Assembly: GCA_013153455.1 (NCBI GenBank)
Contig: JAADEK010000078.1
Location: 1 to 17,293 of the forward strand
Origin: Aquificota bacterium
GTDB taxonomy: Bacteria; Aquificota; Aquificia; Aquificales; Aquificaceae
Length of the DNA: 17,293 bases
Direction: 5' to 3'
Below are positions 5,757 through 13,094 of the stretch, piece by piece; position 1 is the stretch's first letter; every line of letters starts with the position of its first letter. A model generated the notes under the pieces. It was not told the DNA's origin and made no database searches. It worked only from the letters and a program-made list of their open reading frames with translations. Both the position numbers and the translations under genes were made by a program.

Positions 5757-8219
5757 ACCCTCCCCCTTCAAAAACTCAAGCATATCCCTTACCCACCTCC
5801 GGGTCTCCGCCACAATCTCCTCGTAAGACTTGCCGTCCGGATACACGGGTTTCCCGAACATAATCTTTATCTTCTTCGGCTTTGGGAACTTGTCGTAAAC
5901 AGACCAAGCCTCAAAAGCCCCCCAAATGGCTACGGGAACAATCGGGACACCGAGCTCCCGCGAAAGGATACCTATACCCTTCTTAAACTCCATAAGCTCA
6001 CCCGTCCTCGTTCTCGCACCCTCCGGGAAGATAACGACGACTTTGCCCTCAAGCAAAACCCTCGCGGTCTTTTCAAGAGCCTCCCGAAGACCCCTGTTTA
6101 CGTTCACAGGTATAACGTGGAACAAACGGGCAAAGAGCCTACCGGGTAAACTCCTGAAATACTTCTCCTCACCCATAAAGAAGGTCTTCCTCGCGACCGA
6201 GGAAGGGAGAACCGAAGCAATAGCAAAAGCGTCAAGATAACTCTGGTGATTCGGAGCGATTATAAAGGGAGGCTCCGGCAAGTTCTCAAGCCCCCTCACG
6301 TCAAGCCTGTGGTAGAGCTTAAAGTAAAGCCCAAGAAGACGCCTACCGAGCTCAAATAAAAACGGGTGCTCCTCAAGCTCGTATCTCGGAGCGTTCCTGA
6401 GGATATCACCCCAAGAAACATCACCCCCCTCTCCCCTCTTTCCCCTCACCAAGGAAATAAGCTCACGAACGACCATATTCCTCGCAAGCTCCTCCTCGCT
6501 CAAACGAACACCGAACTTCCTCTCTATAAAGGAAAGAAGCTCAACCTTAGCGAGAGAATCAAGACCGAGGTCAAGCTCAAGGTGGTCCGACGCGCTTACC
6601 CCTTTGTTGCTCAACCTCTCAAGGAAAGATTTTAAAGAACGCCCTTCGGGCGTTGAGAAAAGCTCCTCCCCTTCCCGCTCACTTTTTACCTCGCGCTTCG
6701 CACCCTCGTAAACCTCCGGCAGGAGAAAACGGCGCAGTTTCCCGAGACGCGTTTTTGGAAGCTCCGTATCAACGACCCTAAAGCCCGATATACGCTTCCA
6801 CTCGGGCAGTTCCCTGTTTACCTTATCTATGACCTCCCACTTTATCGTCTCGTAAAGGTTCGCGATACCGAGAGCCTTCACCTTCTCAAGGTCGGGGTAT
6901 ACGACCGCGTAGAGCTTCCCTCCCCTCTCAAACACACCGACCTCCTTAATAAAGGGAGCCCTCTTTAGTATCCTCTCCTCTATCTCTTCGGGAAAGACGT
7001 TCTTACCGCTCGGAAGGACTATAAGCTCCTTCTTCCTCCCCGTTATGAATATGTATCCCTCCTCGTCTATAAAACCGAGGTCACCGGTGTAGAGCCAACC
7101 GTCAACCAAGACCTGAGCGGTTTGCTCGGGCTTGTTCCAGTAGCCCTTCATAACGTTCTCCCCCCTAACCACTATCTCCCCCTCTTGCGTCGTCATTACC
7201 TCAACACCCTCTATAGGAACACCCACCGAACCGAGCTTAATCCTGTCGGGAGGGTTGAATGAAACTATGGGGGAGGTCTCCGTGAGCCCGTAGCCCTCAA
7301 GGACACGAAAACCCAAAGCGGTCAGGTCTTTCGCAATCTCAAGCGGGAGCTTAGCACCCCCGCTTACCATAAACTTCAAATTCCCCCCGAAAGCGTCGTG
7401 AACGCGCCGAAATACGCGCTTCCTCAGCGCCTCGCTCCCGAAGCGCGAAAGGAGCCAAAACGCGAGCCTACCGAGCGCCCTTGCCCTCACCTGCTCCATA
7501 ATCCTCCGATGAAAGAGCTGGTAAAGGCGCGGAACACCGATGAGGAAGGAAATCCTGTAGCGCCTGAACTTCTCAAGTATATCCTCAGGGCTCAGCTCAT
7601 CAAGGAAAACTATCGTAGCACCGAGGTAAACGGGGAGAAGCAAGGTAGTCATCAACGGATACATGTGATGAAAGGGAAGGATGGCGAGCGTCTTGTCCTC
7701 CTTTCCCGCTATACCTACGCTCGCAACACCCCTTATGTTTGACCAAATATTCCCGAACGTAAGCATAACACCCTTGGGCTCCCCCGTCGTTCCAGAAGTG
7801 TAGGGAAGCAGGGCAAGGTCGTCCTTTTCCCTCTTTACGCTCCCCTCCCACGGGGCGGGCAGGGCTATGCGGTCTACGTTGATAATCTCAACCCCCTTGC
7901 CCTCACACGCTTTTTTCACGTTTTCATACGTTTGGTCGGAGCAAAAGACTACCCTCGGTGAGCAATCGGAGACGATGTATGAAATCTCCTCGGGAGAGGA
8001 GAGGAAGTCAACGGGAACGACCACCCCTCCCCTTTTCCACGTTCCGAAAAGCGCGTAAACCCATTCGGGTCTGTTTTCCATAACTATACCGACGCGCTCG
8101 TCGGGCAGGATGCTGAGGAGATTTGCGAAGGAGCCTACGTTCTCAATGACCTGCGCGTATGAGATTTCCTCACCCCTGTAGATGAGGGCGGTCTTTCGGA
8201 AATCCCTCAGTATTTCCAT
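5754..8219 (-). CDS. Acyl-adenylating enzyme - acyl carrier protein - PlsC acyltransferase fusion
   Basis: An 821-residue, three-part protein. Residues 1-500 are an ANL-superfamily acyl-CoA/acyl-ACP synthetase: phosphate loop YTSGTTGEPKG at 140-150, GYGLTET at 309-315, YTGD at 377-380 and the C-terminal catalytic Lys K494 in TRLGKLRR. Residues about 520-595 form an acyl carrier protein with the phosphopantetheine Ser S555 in LGLDSL. Residues about 640-821 are a PlsC-type lysophospholipid acyltransferase with NHQSYLD (H658-x4-D663) and FPEGARTR (731-738). The inferred reaction is activation of a fatty acid with ATP, loading onto the in-cis ACP and transfer to a lysophospholipid, as E. coli Aas does, though Aas has the acyltransferase first and no ACP. 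Start: the ATG at 8219 has an in-frame TAA two codons upstream. It overlaps motB2 by 50 bases, without a clear Shine-Dalgarno. Confidence 0.92.
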   Translation of the reverse strand: MEILRDFRKTALIYRGEEISYAQVIENVGSFANLLSILPDERVGIVMENRPEWVYALFGTWKRGGVVVPVDFLSSPEEISYIVSDCSPRVVFCSDQTYENVKKACEGKGVEIINVDRIALPAPWEGSVKREKDDLALLPYTSGTTGEPKGVMLTFGNIWSNIRGVASVGIAGKEDKTLAILPFHHMYPLMTTLLLPVYLGATIVFLDELSPEDILEKFRRYRISFLIGVPRLYQLFHRRIMEQVRARALGRLAFWLLSRFGSEALRKRVFRRVHDAFGGNLKFMVSGGAKLPLEIAKDLTALGFRVLEGYGLTETSPIVSFNPPDRIKLGSVGVPIEGVEVMTTQEGEIVVRGENVMKGYWNKPEQTAQVLVDGWLYTGDLGFIDEEGYIFITGRKKELIVLPSGKNVFPEEIEERILKRAPFIKEVGVFERGGKLYAVVYPDLEKVKALGIANLYETIKWEVIDKVNRELPEWKRISGFRVVDTELPKTRLGKLRRFLLPEVYEGAKREVKSEREGEELFSTPEGRSLKSFLERLSNKGVSASDHLELDLGLDSLAKVELLSFIERKFGVRLSEEELARNMVVRELISLVRGKRGEGGDVSWGDILRNAPRYELEEHPFLFELGRRLLGLYFKLYHRLDVRGLENLPEPPFIIAPNHQSYLDAFAIASVLPSSVARKTFFMGEEKYFRSLPGRLFARLFHVIPVNVNRGLREALEKTARVLLEGKVVVIFPEGARTRTGELMEFKKGIGILSRELGVPIVPVAIWGAFEAWSVYDKFPKPKKIKIMFGKPVYPDGKSYEEIVAETRRWVRDMLEFLKGEG

Positions 8220-8880
8220 GCTTTATGTTATTTTCTTCCTTTTGCCTCACGAAGTAAATAATTATCTCAACCCTGTTGTTCCTCTCCTCAAGAACCGTCT
8301 GCCTCCAGCGGTAAAGAGGTCTCGTGTCCCCGTATGCAACCGCGGAGAGCTTCCGCCTGTCCACCCCGTAGTCTTCAAGGAAGCGAACGACAGCCCCAGC
8401 CCTGAGCGCGGAAAGGAACCACTTGTCCCCCCCGTATGTAAAGCTGACGTGCCCCTCAACGCGTATACCCGAAACCCTGTCCTGAACGCTTACCAAAAAC
8501 GGAGCCAAAGCCATCAGCGTCTCCTTTGCCTTCTTTGTGAGCTTTGCCCCCTCTTTGAAGAAGATTCTGTCAAAGAGCCTGAGCTTGAGGTATTCCTCGG
8601 AAACTACTATCTGGTAAGCCCAAGGGGGCAAAACCCTGCTTATAGCCCTCTTTATCTTTTGTGCGTAGTCCTTGGGGTGATTTATCTGCTCAATGACGGA
8701 GGTTCTCCTCGGGAACACCTCGGGATTTTTCCGAAAATACGAGAGGAACTTCTCAAGCGCTGGTATCTCAAGCGTGCTCATCGCGTAAAGAAGGATAAAA
8801 AAGGTAAGGAGCAAAGACATGAGGTCGGAAAAGGATGTGAGCCACGAGGGCGGTTTGGGGCACTCTTGCTTTTTCCTCAT
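8170..8880 (-). CDS. motB2: Flagellar stator protein MotB, second paralog, with altered peptidoglycan-binding motif
   Basis: A 236-residue MotB-type inner-membrane protein: short cytoplasmic start MRKKQECPKP, one transmembrane helix at about 14-34 with the ion-binding Asp D19 (SFSDLMSLLLTFF), a periplasmic linker, and an OmpA-like domain from about 95 to 215. The usual TD pair of that domain (TD in motB1) is V145-S146 after VEGH, and the later Asn is D152; the Arg of LSALRA (R160) is kept. Peptidoglycan anchoring may be weakened or changed. The ATG at 8880 has GAGGTG about 5 bases upstream and lies 9 bases after motB1. The last 16 or so residues lie beyond the OmpA domain, in the 50-base overlap with the next gene, and look like an unstructured tail. 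Its first 96 bases are nearly the same as those of motB1. Confidence 0.9.
   Translation of the reverse strand: MRKKQECPKPPSWLTSFSDLMSLLLTFFILLYAMSTLEIPALEKFLSYFRKNPEVFPRRTSVIEQINHPKDYAQKIKRAISRVLPPWAYQIVVSEEYLKLRLFDRIFFKEGAKLTKKAKETLMALAPFLVSVQDRVSGIRVEGHVSFTYGGDKWFLSALRAGAVVRFLEDYGVDRRKLSAVAYGDTRPLYRWRQTVLEERNNRVEIIIYFVRQKEENNIKHGNTEGFPKDRPHLQG
8785..8880 (-). repeat. Direct repeat copy 2: N-terminal segment of motB2
   Basis: Aligned without gaps to 9496-9591 at a constant offset of 711 bases; I count 83 identical positions of 96 (about 86%). It encodes the cytoplasmic start, the transmembrane helix and the first residues after it. Downstream the two genes are far less alike. Confidence 0.85.
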
Positions 8881-8889
8881 ACCCGCACC

Positions 8890-9591
8890 TCAGGGGACGA
8901 GCTTTATACACAGCTCAACCCTTCTGTTTTTCCTCCTCCCTTCCTGCGTTTTGTTGTCCGCTATGGGTCTTGTGTCCGCGTATCCGACCGCGGAGAGCTT
9001 GTCCTCGGGGTATGAGCACTCGTTTGTGAAGAGCTTCACGACGCTCACAGCCCTCGCGAGTGAAAGCTCCCAGTTTGAGGGAAAGGAGGGACTCTTTAGG
9101 GGTGTGCTGTCGGTATGCCCTTCAACCTCAAGGGGCAAGGAGAAGGGAAGCAGGCGTGAGCAAAGCTCAAGCAGAAGCTCCCTCGCGGTAGGGGTGAGCT
9201 TTGCGCTACCCGCGGGGAAGAAGGAGTCCGTGTTTATGCGTATCCTCACACACTCCCCCGCAAGCGCCCAGTCGCTCCAGATTCCCCTCTTTGCCATCTC
9301 GCTCTTTACGCTCATAGCGAGCTTTTTTAGCTCCTTGTATTTGACCTTTCTCACGTGAAGGTTCTCAAGTGGAACCTCAACCCTCCTCCCCTCCCTGAGG
9401 TTTCCCTCCTCAAAGACGACGGATTTCGCACCGAAGGCGGAAACTATCCCCTTCAGAACCTGATAGAACTTCTCAAGTGAGATGATACTCATAGAGTAAA
9501 GGAGGATAAAAAAGGTAAGGAGCAAGGACATGAGGTCACCGAAGGAGGTGAGCCATGAGGGCGGCTTGGGGCAGTCTTGTTTTTTTCTCAA
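8890..9591 (-). CDS. motB1: Flagellar stator protein MotB, first paralog
   Basis: A 233-residue MotB with the complete signature: ion-carrying Asp D19 in SFGDLMSLLLTFF within a single transmembrane helix (about 14-34), a linker, and an OmpA-like domain with GHTD (T160-D161), N173 and LARA (R180), the residues that contact peptidoglycan. With MotA it forms the ion channel that drives the flagellar motor. I place the start at the TTG at 9591: AGGAGG at 9599-9604 lies 7 bases upstream of it but only one base from the alternative TTG at 9597, and the resulting MRKKQDCPKPP aligns residue for residue with the motB2 start MRKKQECPKPP. It follows the motA stop by two bases. Family studies of Aquifex stators report sodium use; that cannot be read here. 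Confidence 0.93.
   Translation of the reverse strand: MRKKQDCPKPPSWLTSFGDLMSLLLTFFILLYSMSIISLEKFYQVLKGIVSAFGAKSVVFEEGNLREGRRVEVPLENLHVRKVKYKELKKLAMSVKSEMAKRGIWSDWALAGECVRIRINTDSFFPAGSAKLTPTARELLLELCSRLLPFSLPLEVEGHTDSTPLKSPSFPSNWELSLARAVSVVKLFTNECSYPEDKLSAVGYADTRPIADNKTQEGRRKNRRVELCIKLVP
9496..9591 (-). repeat. Direct repeat copy 1: N-terminal segment of motB1
   Basis: Partner of 8785-8880 (13 mismatches in 96 by eye, no gaps). The alignment ends exactly at the two start codons, which supports the TTG start of motB1 at 9591. Confidence 0.85.
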
Positions 9592-9593
9592 GT

Positions 9594-10358
9594 TCAAACC
9601 TCCTGAGGTAGCTCAACCCCGAGCATTATCGCAACCTCTTGCTTTATCACGTTCGGGTTTTCTCCCTTTTGTATCTTCTCTATCGCCTCAAGGTATATGT
9701 GTTTTATAAGGAGTTGTGTGTCTTTTATCTTCTTGAGTTTGTTTGCGACGGGGAGAGCGAAGGCGTTGGCGAGTATCGCACCGTATAGGGTCGTTATCAG
9801 GGCGACCGCCATACCCGGACCCAAGGCGGAGGGGTCGTTTAGGTTCCTGAGCATCTGTATGAGACCTATAAGCGTCCCTATCATACCGAAGGCGGGAAAG
9901 AGGTCCGCGAGCTTTTCCCAAACCGCTACCTCGGTTGATAGCTCTTCTTCCGTTTGGGCGAGCGCGGTCTGAGCGGTTGAGCGAATCTCGGATATGTCTA
10001 TCCCGTCAACGAGCATCCTTATCATATCCCCCAAAAGGGGGTCCTTTTGGTAGTAAAGCTCTATGTCGCTCTCAAGAGAGAGTATCCCCTCCTTCCTCAC
10101 CTTTGACGCTATCTCACCTATCGTCTCTATAACCTCCGTGAGGTCCGGAGCCTTCCAGAGGAAAGCCTTCCTCACCGCCAAAAGCCCCCTGATGAAGTCC
10201 TTCAGGGGAAAGGAGCCCATCGCGGAAGCGAGCCCCCCTCCTATAACGATGAAAACCGAGGGGATGTTTATAAAGGCGCTCAGGCTCCCGCCTATAAGTA
10301 TTGAGATGAGTATGAGTAAAAAGGCTCCCGCTACACCTACGAGCGTCCCTACATCCAT
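9594..10358 (-). CDS. motA: Flagellar stator protein MotA (PomA-like length)
   Basis: A 254-residue inner-membrane protein with four transmembrane segments (about 2-22, 33-50, 152-172, 184-205) and a large cytoplasmic loop between the second and third. The functionally important prolines are seen in LFPAFGMIGTLIGL (P155) and NAFALPVANK (P203). Length and the MDVGTLVGVAGAF start resemble the sodium-type PomA (about 250 residues) more than E. coli MotA (295). It surrounds the MotB dimer, and its cytoplasmic loop contacts the FliG ring. First gene of the motA-motB1-motB2-acyl operon, divergent from rnr with only 42 bases between them. No Shine-Dalgarno precedes the ATG; a candidate sigma-28 promoter lies 13-39 bases upstream. 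Confidence 0.96.
   Translation of the reverse strand: MDVGTLVGVAGAFLLILISILIGGSLSAFINIPSVFIVIGGGLASAMGSFPLKDFIRGLLAVRKAFLWKAPDLTEVIETIGEIASKVRKEGILSLESDIELYYQKDPLLGDMIRMLVDGIDISEIRSTAQTALAQTEEELSTEVAVWEKLADLFPAFGMIGTLIGLIQMLRNLNDPSALGPGMAVALITTLYGAILANAFALPVANKLKKIKDTQLLIKHIYLEAIEKIQKGENPNVIKQEVAIMLGVELPQEV
9599..9604 (-). promoter_or_regulatory. Shine-Dalgarno deciding the TTG start of motB1
   Basis: AGGAGG on the minus strand, inside the last codons of motA, 7 bases from the TTG at 9591. It overrules the TTG two codons upstream at 9597. Confidence 0.85.
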
Positions 10359-10370
10359 TTCTAAGGTTAT

Positions 10371-10397
10371 CTATCGGTCGCAGAGTTTAAGATTTTA
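10371..10397 (-). promoter_or_regulatory. Candidate sigma-28 (FliA) promoter of the motA operon
   Basis: On the minus strand TAAAATCT (-35, from 10397) and ACCGATAG (-10, 10378-10371) fit the flagellar sigma-28 pattern TAAA-N15-GCCGATAA with exact spacing and 6 of 8 matches in each box of the longer consensus. Transcription would start near 10364, giving a leader of only about 6 bases. The nature of the operon (flagellar stator) agrees with control by sigma-28. Confidence 0.6.
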
Positions 10398-10400
10398 TGT

Positions 10401-12518
10401 ATGGACAAAGAAAAACTTGAGAAGGAAGTCCTCAAACTCCTCTCAAAGAAGAAAAAGCCCATGCACTTCCTCCAGATAGCAAAAGCCCTATCGCTTGAGA
10501 AGAAGGACAGGAAACTCCTAAAGAAGGTGATGAGAAAGCTGAAAAAGGAGCAAAAGGTTAAGGTTGTGAAGGGTAAATACGAGTGGACGGGGGAGGAGAT
10601 ACTCACGGGCAGGGTAATAGCCTACCCCGGAGGTTTCGGTTTTTTAGAGGTAAAGGAGGGGAAGGACGTATACATACCCTACTTTGAGATGTTTAAGGTG
10701 TTTCACGGGGACGAGGTAAGGGCTAAGGTAACGGAGTTCAAAGGAAAGAAGGAGGTAAGGATACTCAGGGTTCTGAAGAGGGCTAAGAAGGAGATAGTCG
10801 CCAAGGTTGTGAAGGAAGAAGAGGGTTGTTTCGCTGTCCCTCTTGATGAGAACGCCCATCACAAGATAATCCTCCCGAAGAAGGACTGCGAGAAGCTCGC
10901 ACCCGACACGGTAGTTGTTGTGAAGATTACACAGTTCCCCACAAAGGGCTCACCCCCCCGGGGTAAGGTGAAGGAAGTCCTCGGGGACCCCAAAAAGGAG
11001 TTTATAGCTATAGACATCATAATAAGGAAGTTCAACCTCCCCACATCCTACCCCGAGGAAGTCCTCAAGGAGGTAGAGAGCATACCCGAGGAGATACCTC
11101 CCGAGGAACTCTCAAGGAGGAGAGACCTAAGGAAACAGCTCTGCTTTACCATAGACCCCGAGAAGGCGAGGGACTTTGACGACGCGGTAGCCATAGAGAT
11201 AACACCCGAAGGGTTCTTTAAACTTTACGTCCACATAGCGGACGTCAGTTATTACGTAAAGGAGGGAACCCACACGGACAAGGAAGCCTACAAGAGGGGC
11301 TTTACGTTTTACTTCCCCGACAGGGCGCTTCACATGCTCCCGGAGAAGCTCTCCGCGCGCCTTTGCAGTTTGAGACCGAACGAGGATAAGCTCGCCTTTA
11401 CGGTTGAGATGGTGTTTGACGAAAAGGGGAACCTGAAGTCTTACGACCTTTACGAGAGCGTGATAAGGAGCAAGGCAAGGCTCACCTACAACGAAGCCCT
11501 CGCCCTAATCGTAGGAGACCCCGCTCTTGAGAAGAAATACCCCCATCTCGTTGAACCGCTCAGGCAAATGGAGACCCTCTACAGGATACTGAGTCGCAAG
11601 CGCTGGGAAATGGGTAGCATAGACTTTGACCTGCCCGAGGCGGAGGTTATAGTTGACGAATACGGTGAGCCTACAGCTATATACCCCTACGAGCGACACG
11701 TTGCGCATAAGATAATAGAGCAGTTTATGATAGCTGCGAATGAGACCGTAGCGCTTCACCTCCACTCAATGGGATACCCCTGTCTTTACCGTGTTCACGA
11801 ACCGCCCGACGAGGAGAGGGTTGAGAACCTTCTTGAGATTTTGGAAGGATTGGGATACAAGGTCAGAAGACCCCACGAGTATACGCCCAAGTTCTTCCAG
11901 AAGATAATAGAGGACTTTGAGGGAAGACCCGAGGAGAACCTTATTCGCTTCTTGACGCTTCGGGCTATGGCGAGGGCGAAGTATAGCCCTCACAACGTGG
12001 GACACTTCGGTCTCGCCCTTGAATACTACGCCCACTTCACATCCCCGATTAGGAGGTATCCGGACATAATAGTCCACAGACTCCTGAAAAAAGCCCTAAA
12101 GGGGGAGGAGATAGACTACGAGAAGACGGTCGCATACTTGGAGGAGGCGGGCGAGCACCTTTCGCGCCAAGAGAGACTCGCGGACGAGGCGGAGATGGAA
12201 GCCATAGACTACCTGAAGGCTCGCTACATGAAGGGAAGGATAGGTGAGGAGTTCATAGGTATCATAACGGGCGTAGTTTCGTTCGGGTTCTTCGTTGAGC
12301 TTGAGGAGAACCTCGTTGAGGGTCTCGTGAAGGTAAACACGCTCACCGACGACGAATACGTTTACGACGAGCCCGCTCACAGATTGGTGGGCGTCAGAAC
12401 CGGTAAGGTCTTCAGGCTCGGAGACCACGTTAAGGTAAAGTGCGTAGGGGTTGACGAGGAGAGGGCGAGGGTTGAGTTTGAACTGATAGAAAAGCTTGAA
12501 AAGCACGAAACCTACTGA
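10401..12518 (+). CDS. rnr: Ribonuclease R (RNase II/R family 3'-5' exoribonuclease)
   Basis: A 705-residue exoribonuclease that degrades RNA processively from the 3' end, including structured RNA. Layout: a basic N-terminal winged-helix-like segment (1-60), a cold-shock domain with GRVIAYPGGFGFLEV from residue 70, a second OB domain, the RNB catalytic domain with FTIDPEKARDFDDAVAIE (D252, D258, D260, D261 as the acidic metal site), and a C-terminal S1 domain from about 618 (GEEFIGIITGVVSFGFFVEL). The tail after S1 is short, without the long basic extension of E. coli RNase R. No Shine-Dalgarno precedes the ATG at 10401; TAAGAT at 10388-10393 could be a -10 box for a nearly leaderless transcript, but no -35 is clear. 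First gene of a plus-strand operon with the HTH-NosL and rod genes. Confidence 0.95.
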   Translation: MDKEKLEKEVLKLLSKKKKPMHFLQIAKALSLEKKDRKLLKKVMRKLKKEQKVKVVKGKYEWTGEEILTGRVIAYPGGFGFLEVKEGKDVYIPYFEMFKVFHGDEVRAKVTEFKGKKEVRILRVLKRAKKEIVAKVVKEEEGCFAVPLDENAHHKIILPKKDCEKLAPDTVVVVKITQFPTKGSPPRGKVKEVLGDPKKEFIAIDIIIRKFNLPTSYPEEVLKEVESIPEEIPPEELSRRRDLRKQLCFTIDPEKARDFDDAVAIEITPEGFFKLYVHIADVSYYVKEGTHTDKEAYKRGFTFYFPDRALHMLPEKLSARLCSLRPNEDKLAFTVEMVFDEKGNLKSYDLYESVIRSKARLTYNEALALIVGDPALEKKYPHLVEPLRQMETLYRILSRKRWEMGSIDFDLPEAEVIVDEYGEPTAIYPYERHVAHKIIEQFMIAANETVALHLHSMGYPCLYRVHEPPDEERVENLLEILEGLGYKVRRPHEYTPKFFQKIIEDFEGRPEENLIRFLTLRAMARAKYSPHNVGHFGLALEYYAHFTSPIRRYPDIIVHRLLKKALKGEEIDYEKTVAYLEEAGEHLSRQERLADEAEMEAIDYLKARYMKGRIGEEFIGIITGVVSFGFFVELEENLVEGLVKVNTLTDDEYVYDEPAHRLVGVRTGKVFRLGDHVKVKCVGVDEERARVEFELIEKLEKHETY

Positions 12519-12530
12519 GAATTTTTAAGT

Positions 12531-13094
12531 ATGGGCAAGGAGAGGAGAAGGAAAATCCTTGAGCTTCTCAGGGAGCGCGAAAGAACGCCCAAGGAGCTCG
12601 CGGACTACTTCAACGTCTCCCTCATGACGGTATACAGGGATATAAAGGAGCTTGAGAAGGAGGGTCTCGTAGAGAGGAAACACGGGACGATAAGGCTGAA
12701 AGAAGAAGAGGGAGAAGGCTCAAGGTGCGTGATTTGTTCAAAGGAGATAGACGGGAGGTTCAACGTAATAATCTTTACAAAGGACGGGAGGAAACTCCAA
12801 GCGTGCTGTCCTCACTGCGGGCTTATGGCTTTCAGGAAGATGGGTGAGAAGATAGAGACGATGATGATGAAGGACTTCATATCCTGCAACCCCGTGAGCG
12901 CACTCAGTTGTTGGTATGTCGTCGGTTCGGAGATATCGCCCTGTTGCACACCCCCCGCCTTTGTCTTCAGCACCAAGGAGCTCGCTCAAAAGTTCTCAAA
13001 GGGTTTCGGGGGAAAGGTTCTTGACTTTGAGGGTGCGATTGAGGAGATACACCGCTTGATGAGTCTCGGGACGCGCGTAAAATTAACCTTATAA
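12531..13094 (+). CDS. DeoR-type HTH regulator fused to a Cys-rich NosL-like domain
   Basis: A 187-residue protein. Residues 1-55 are a DeoR-type helix-turn-helix (RTPKELADYFNVSLMTVYRDIKEL), normally DNA-binding. After an acidic linker, residues 64-175 resemble NosL, a copper-binding protein of nitrous oxide reductase maturation: a CxxC at C66/C69, CCPHCG with C92, C93 and C96, a Met cluster at 111-113, then CWYVVGSEISPCCTPPAFVF (C127, C138, C139) and a GGKVLDFEGAI end. There is no signal peptide or lipobox, so unlike true NosL it is cytoplasmic. I infer a metal- or redox-responsive transcription factor, with copper the first guess. It lies 12 bases after rnr and overlaps the rod gene by one base (TAATG). 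No Shine-Dalgarno is visible at the ATG. Its targets cannot be told from the window. Confidence 0.8.
   Translation: MGKERRRKILELLRERERTPKELADYFNVSLMTVYRDIKELEKEGLVERKHGTIRLKEEEGEGSRCVICSKEIDGRFNVIIFTKDGRKLQACCPHCGLMAFRKMGEKIETMMMKDFISCNPVSALSCWYVVGSEISPCCTPPAFVFSTKELAQKFSKGFGGKVLDFEGAIEEIHRLMSLGTRVKLTL

Noticed and set aside
5926..6240. Plus-strand frame and similar long antisense frames opposite dnaK, rnr and recG
   Set aside because: They mirror highly biased codons of real genes and show no family motifs or ribosome sites.
8182..9015. Plus-strand reading frame of 277 codons
   Set aside because: It lies opposite motB2 and part of motB1, both clear families; its translation is low in complexity and unlike a protein.
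9592..9597. TTG at 9597 as the motB1 start
   Set aside because: Only one base separates it from AGGAGG, and the paralog alignment starts at 9591.
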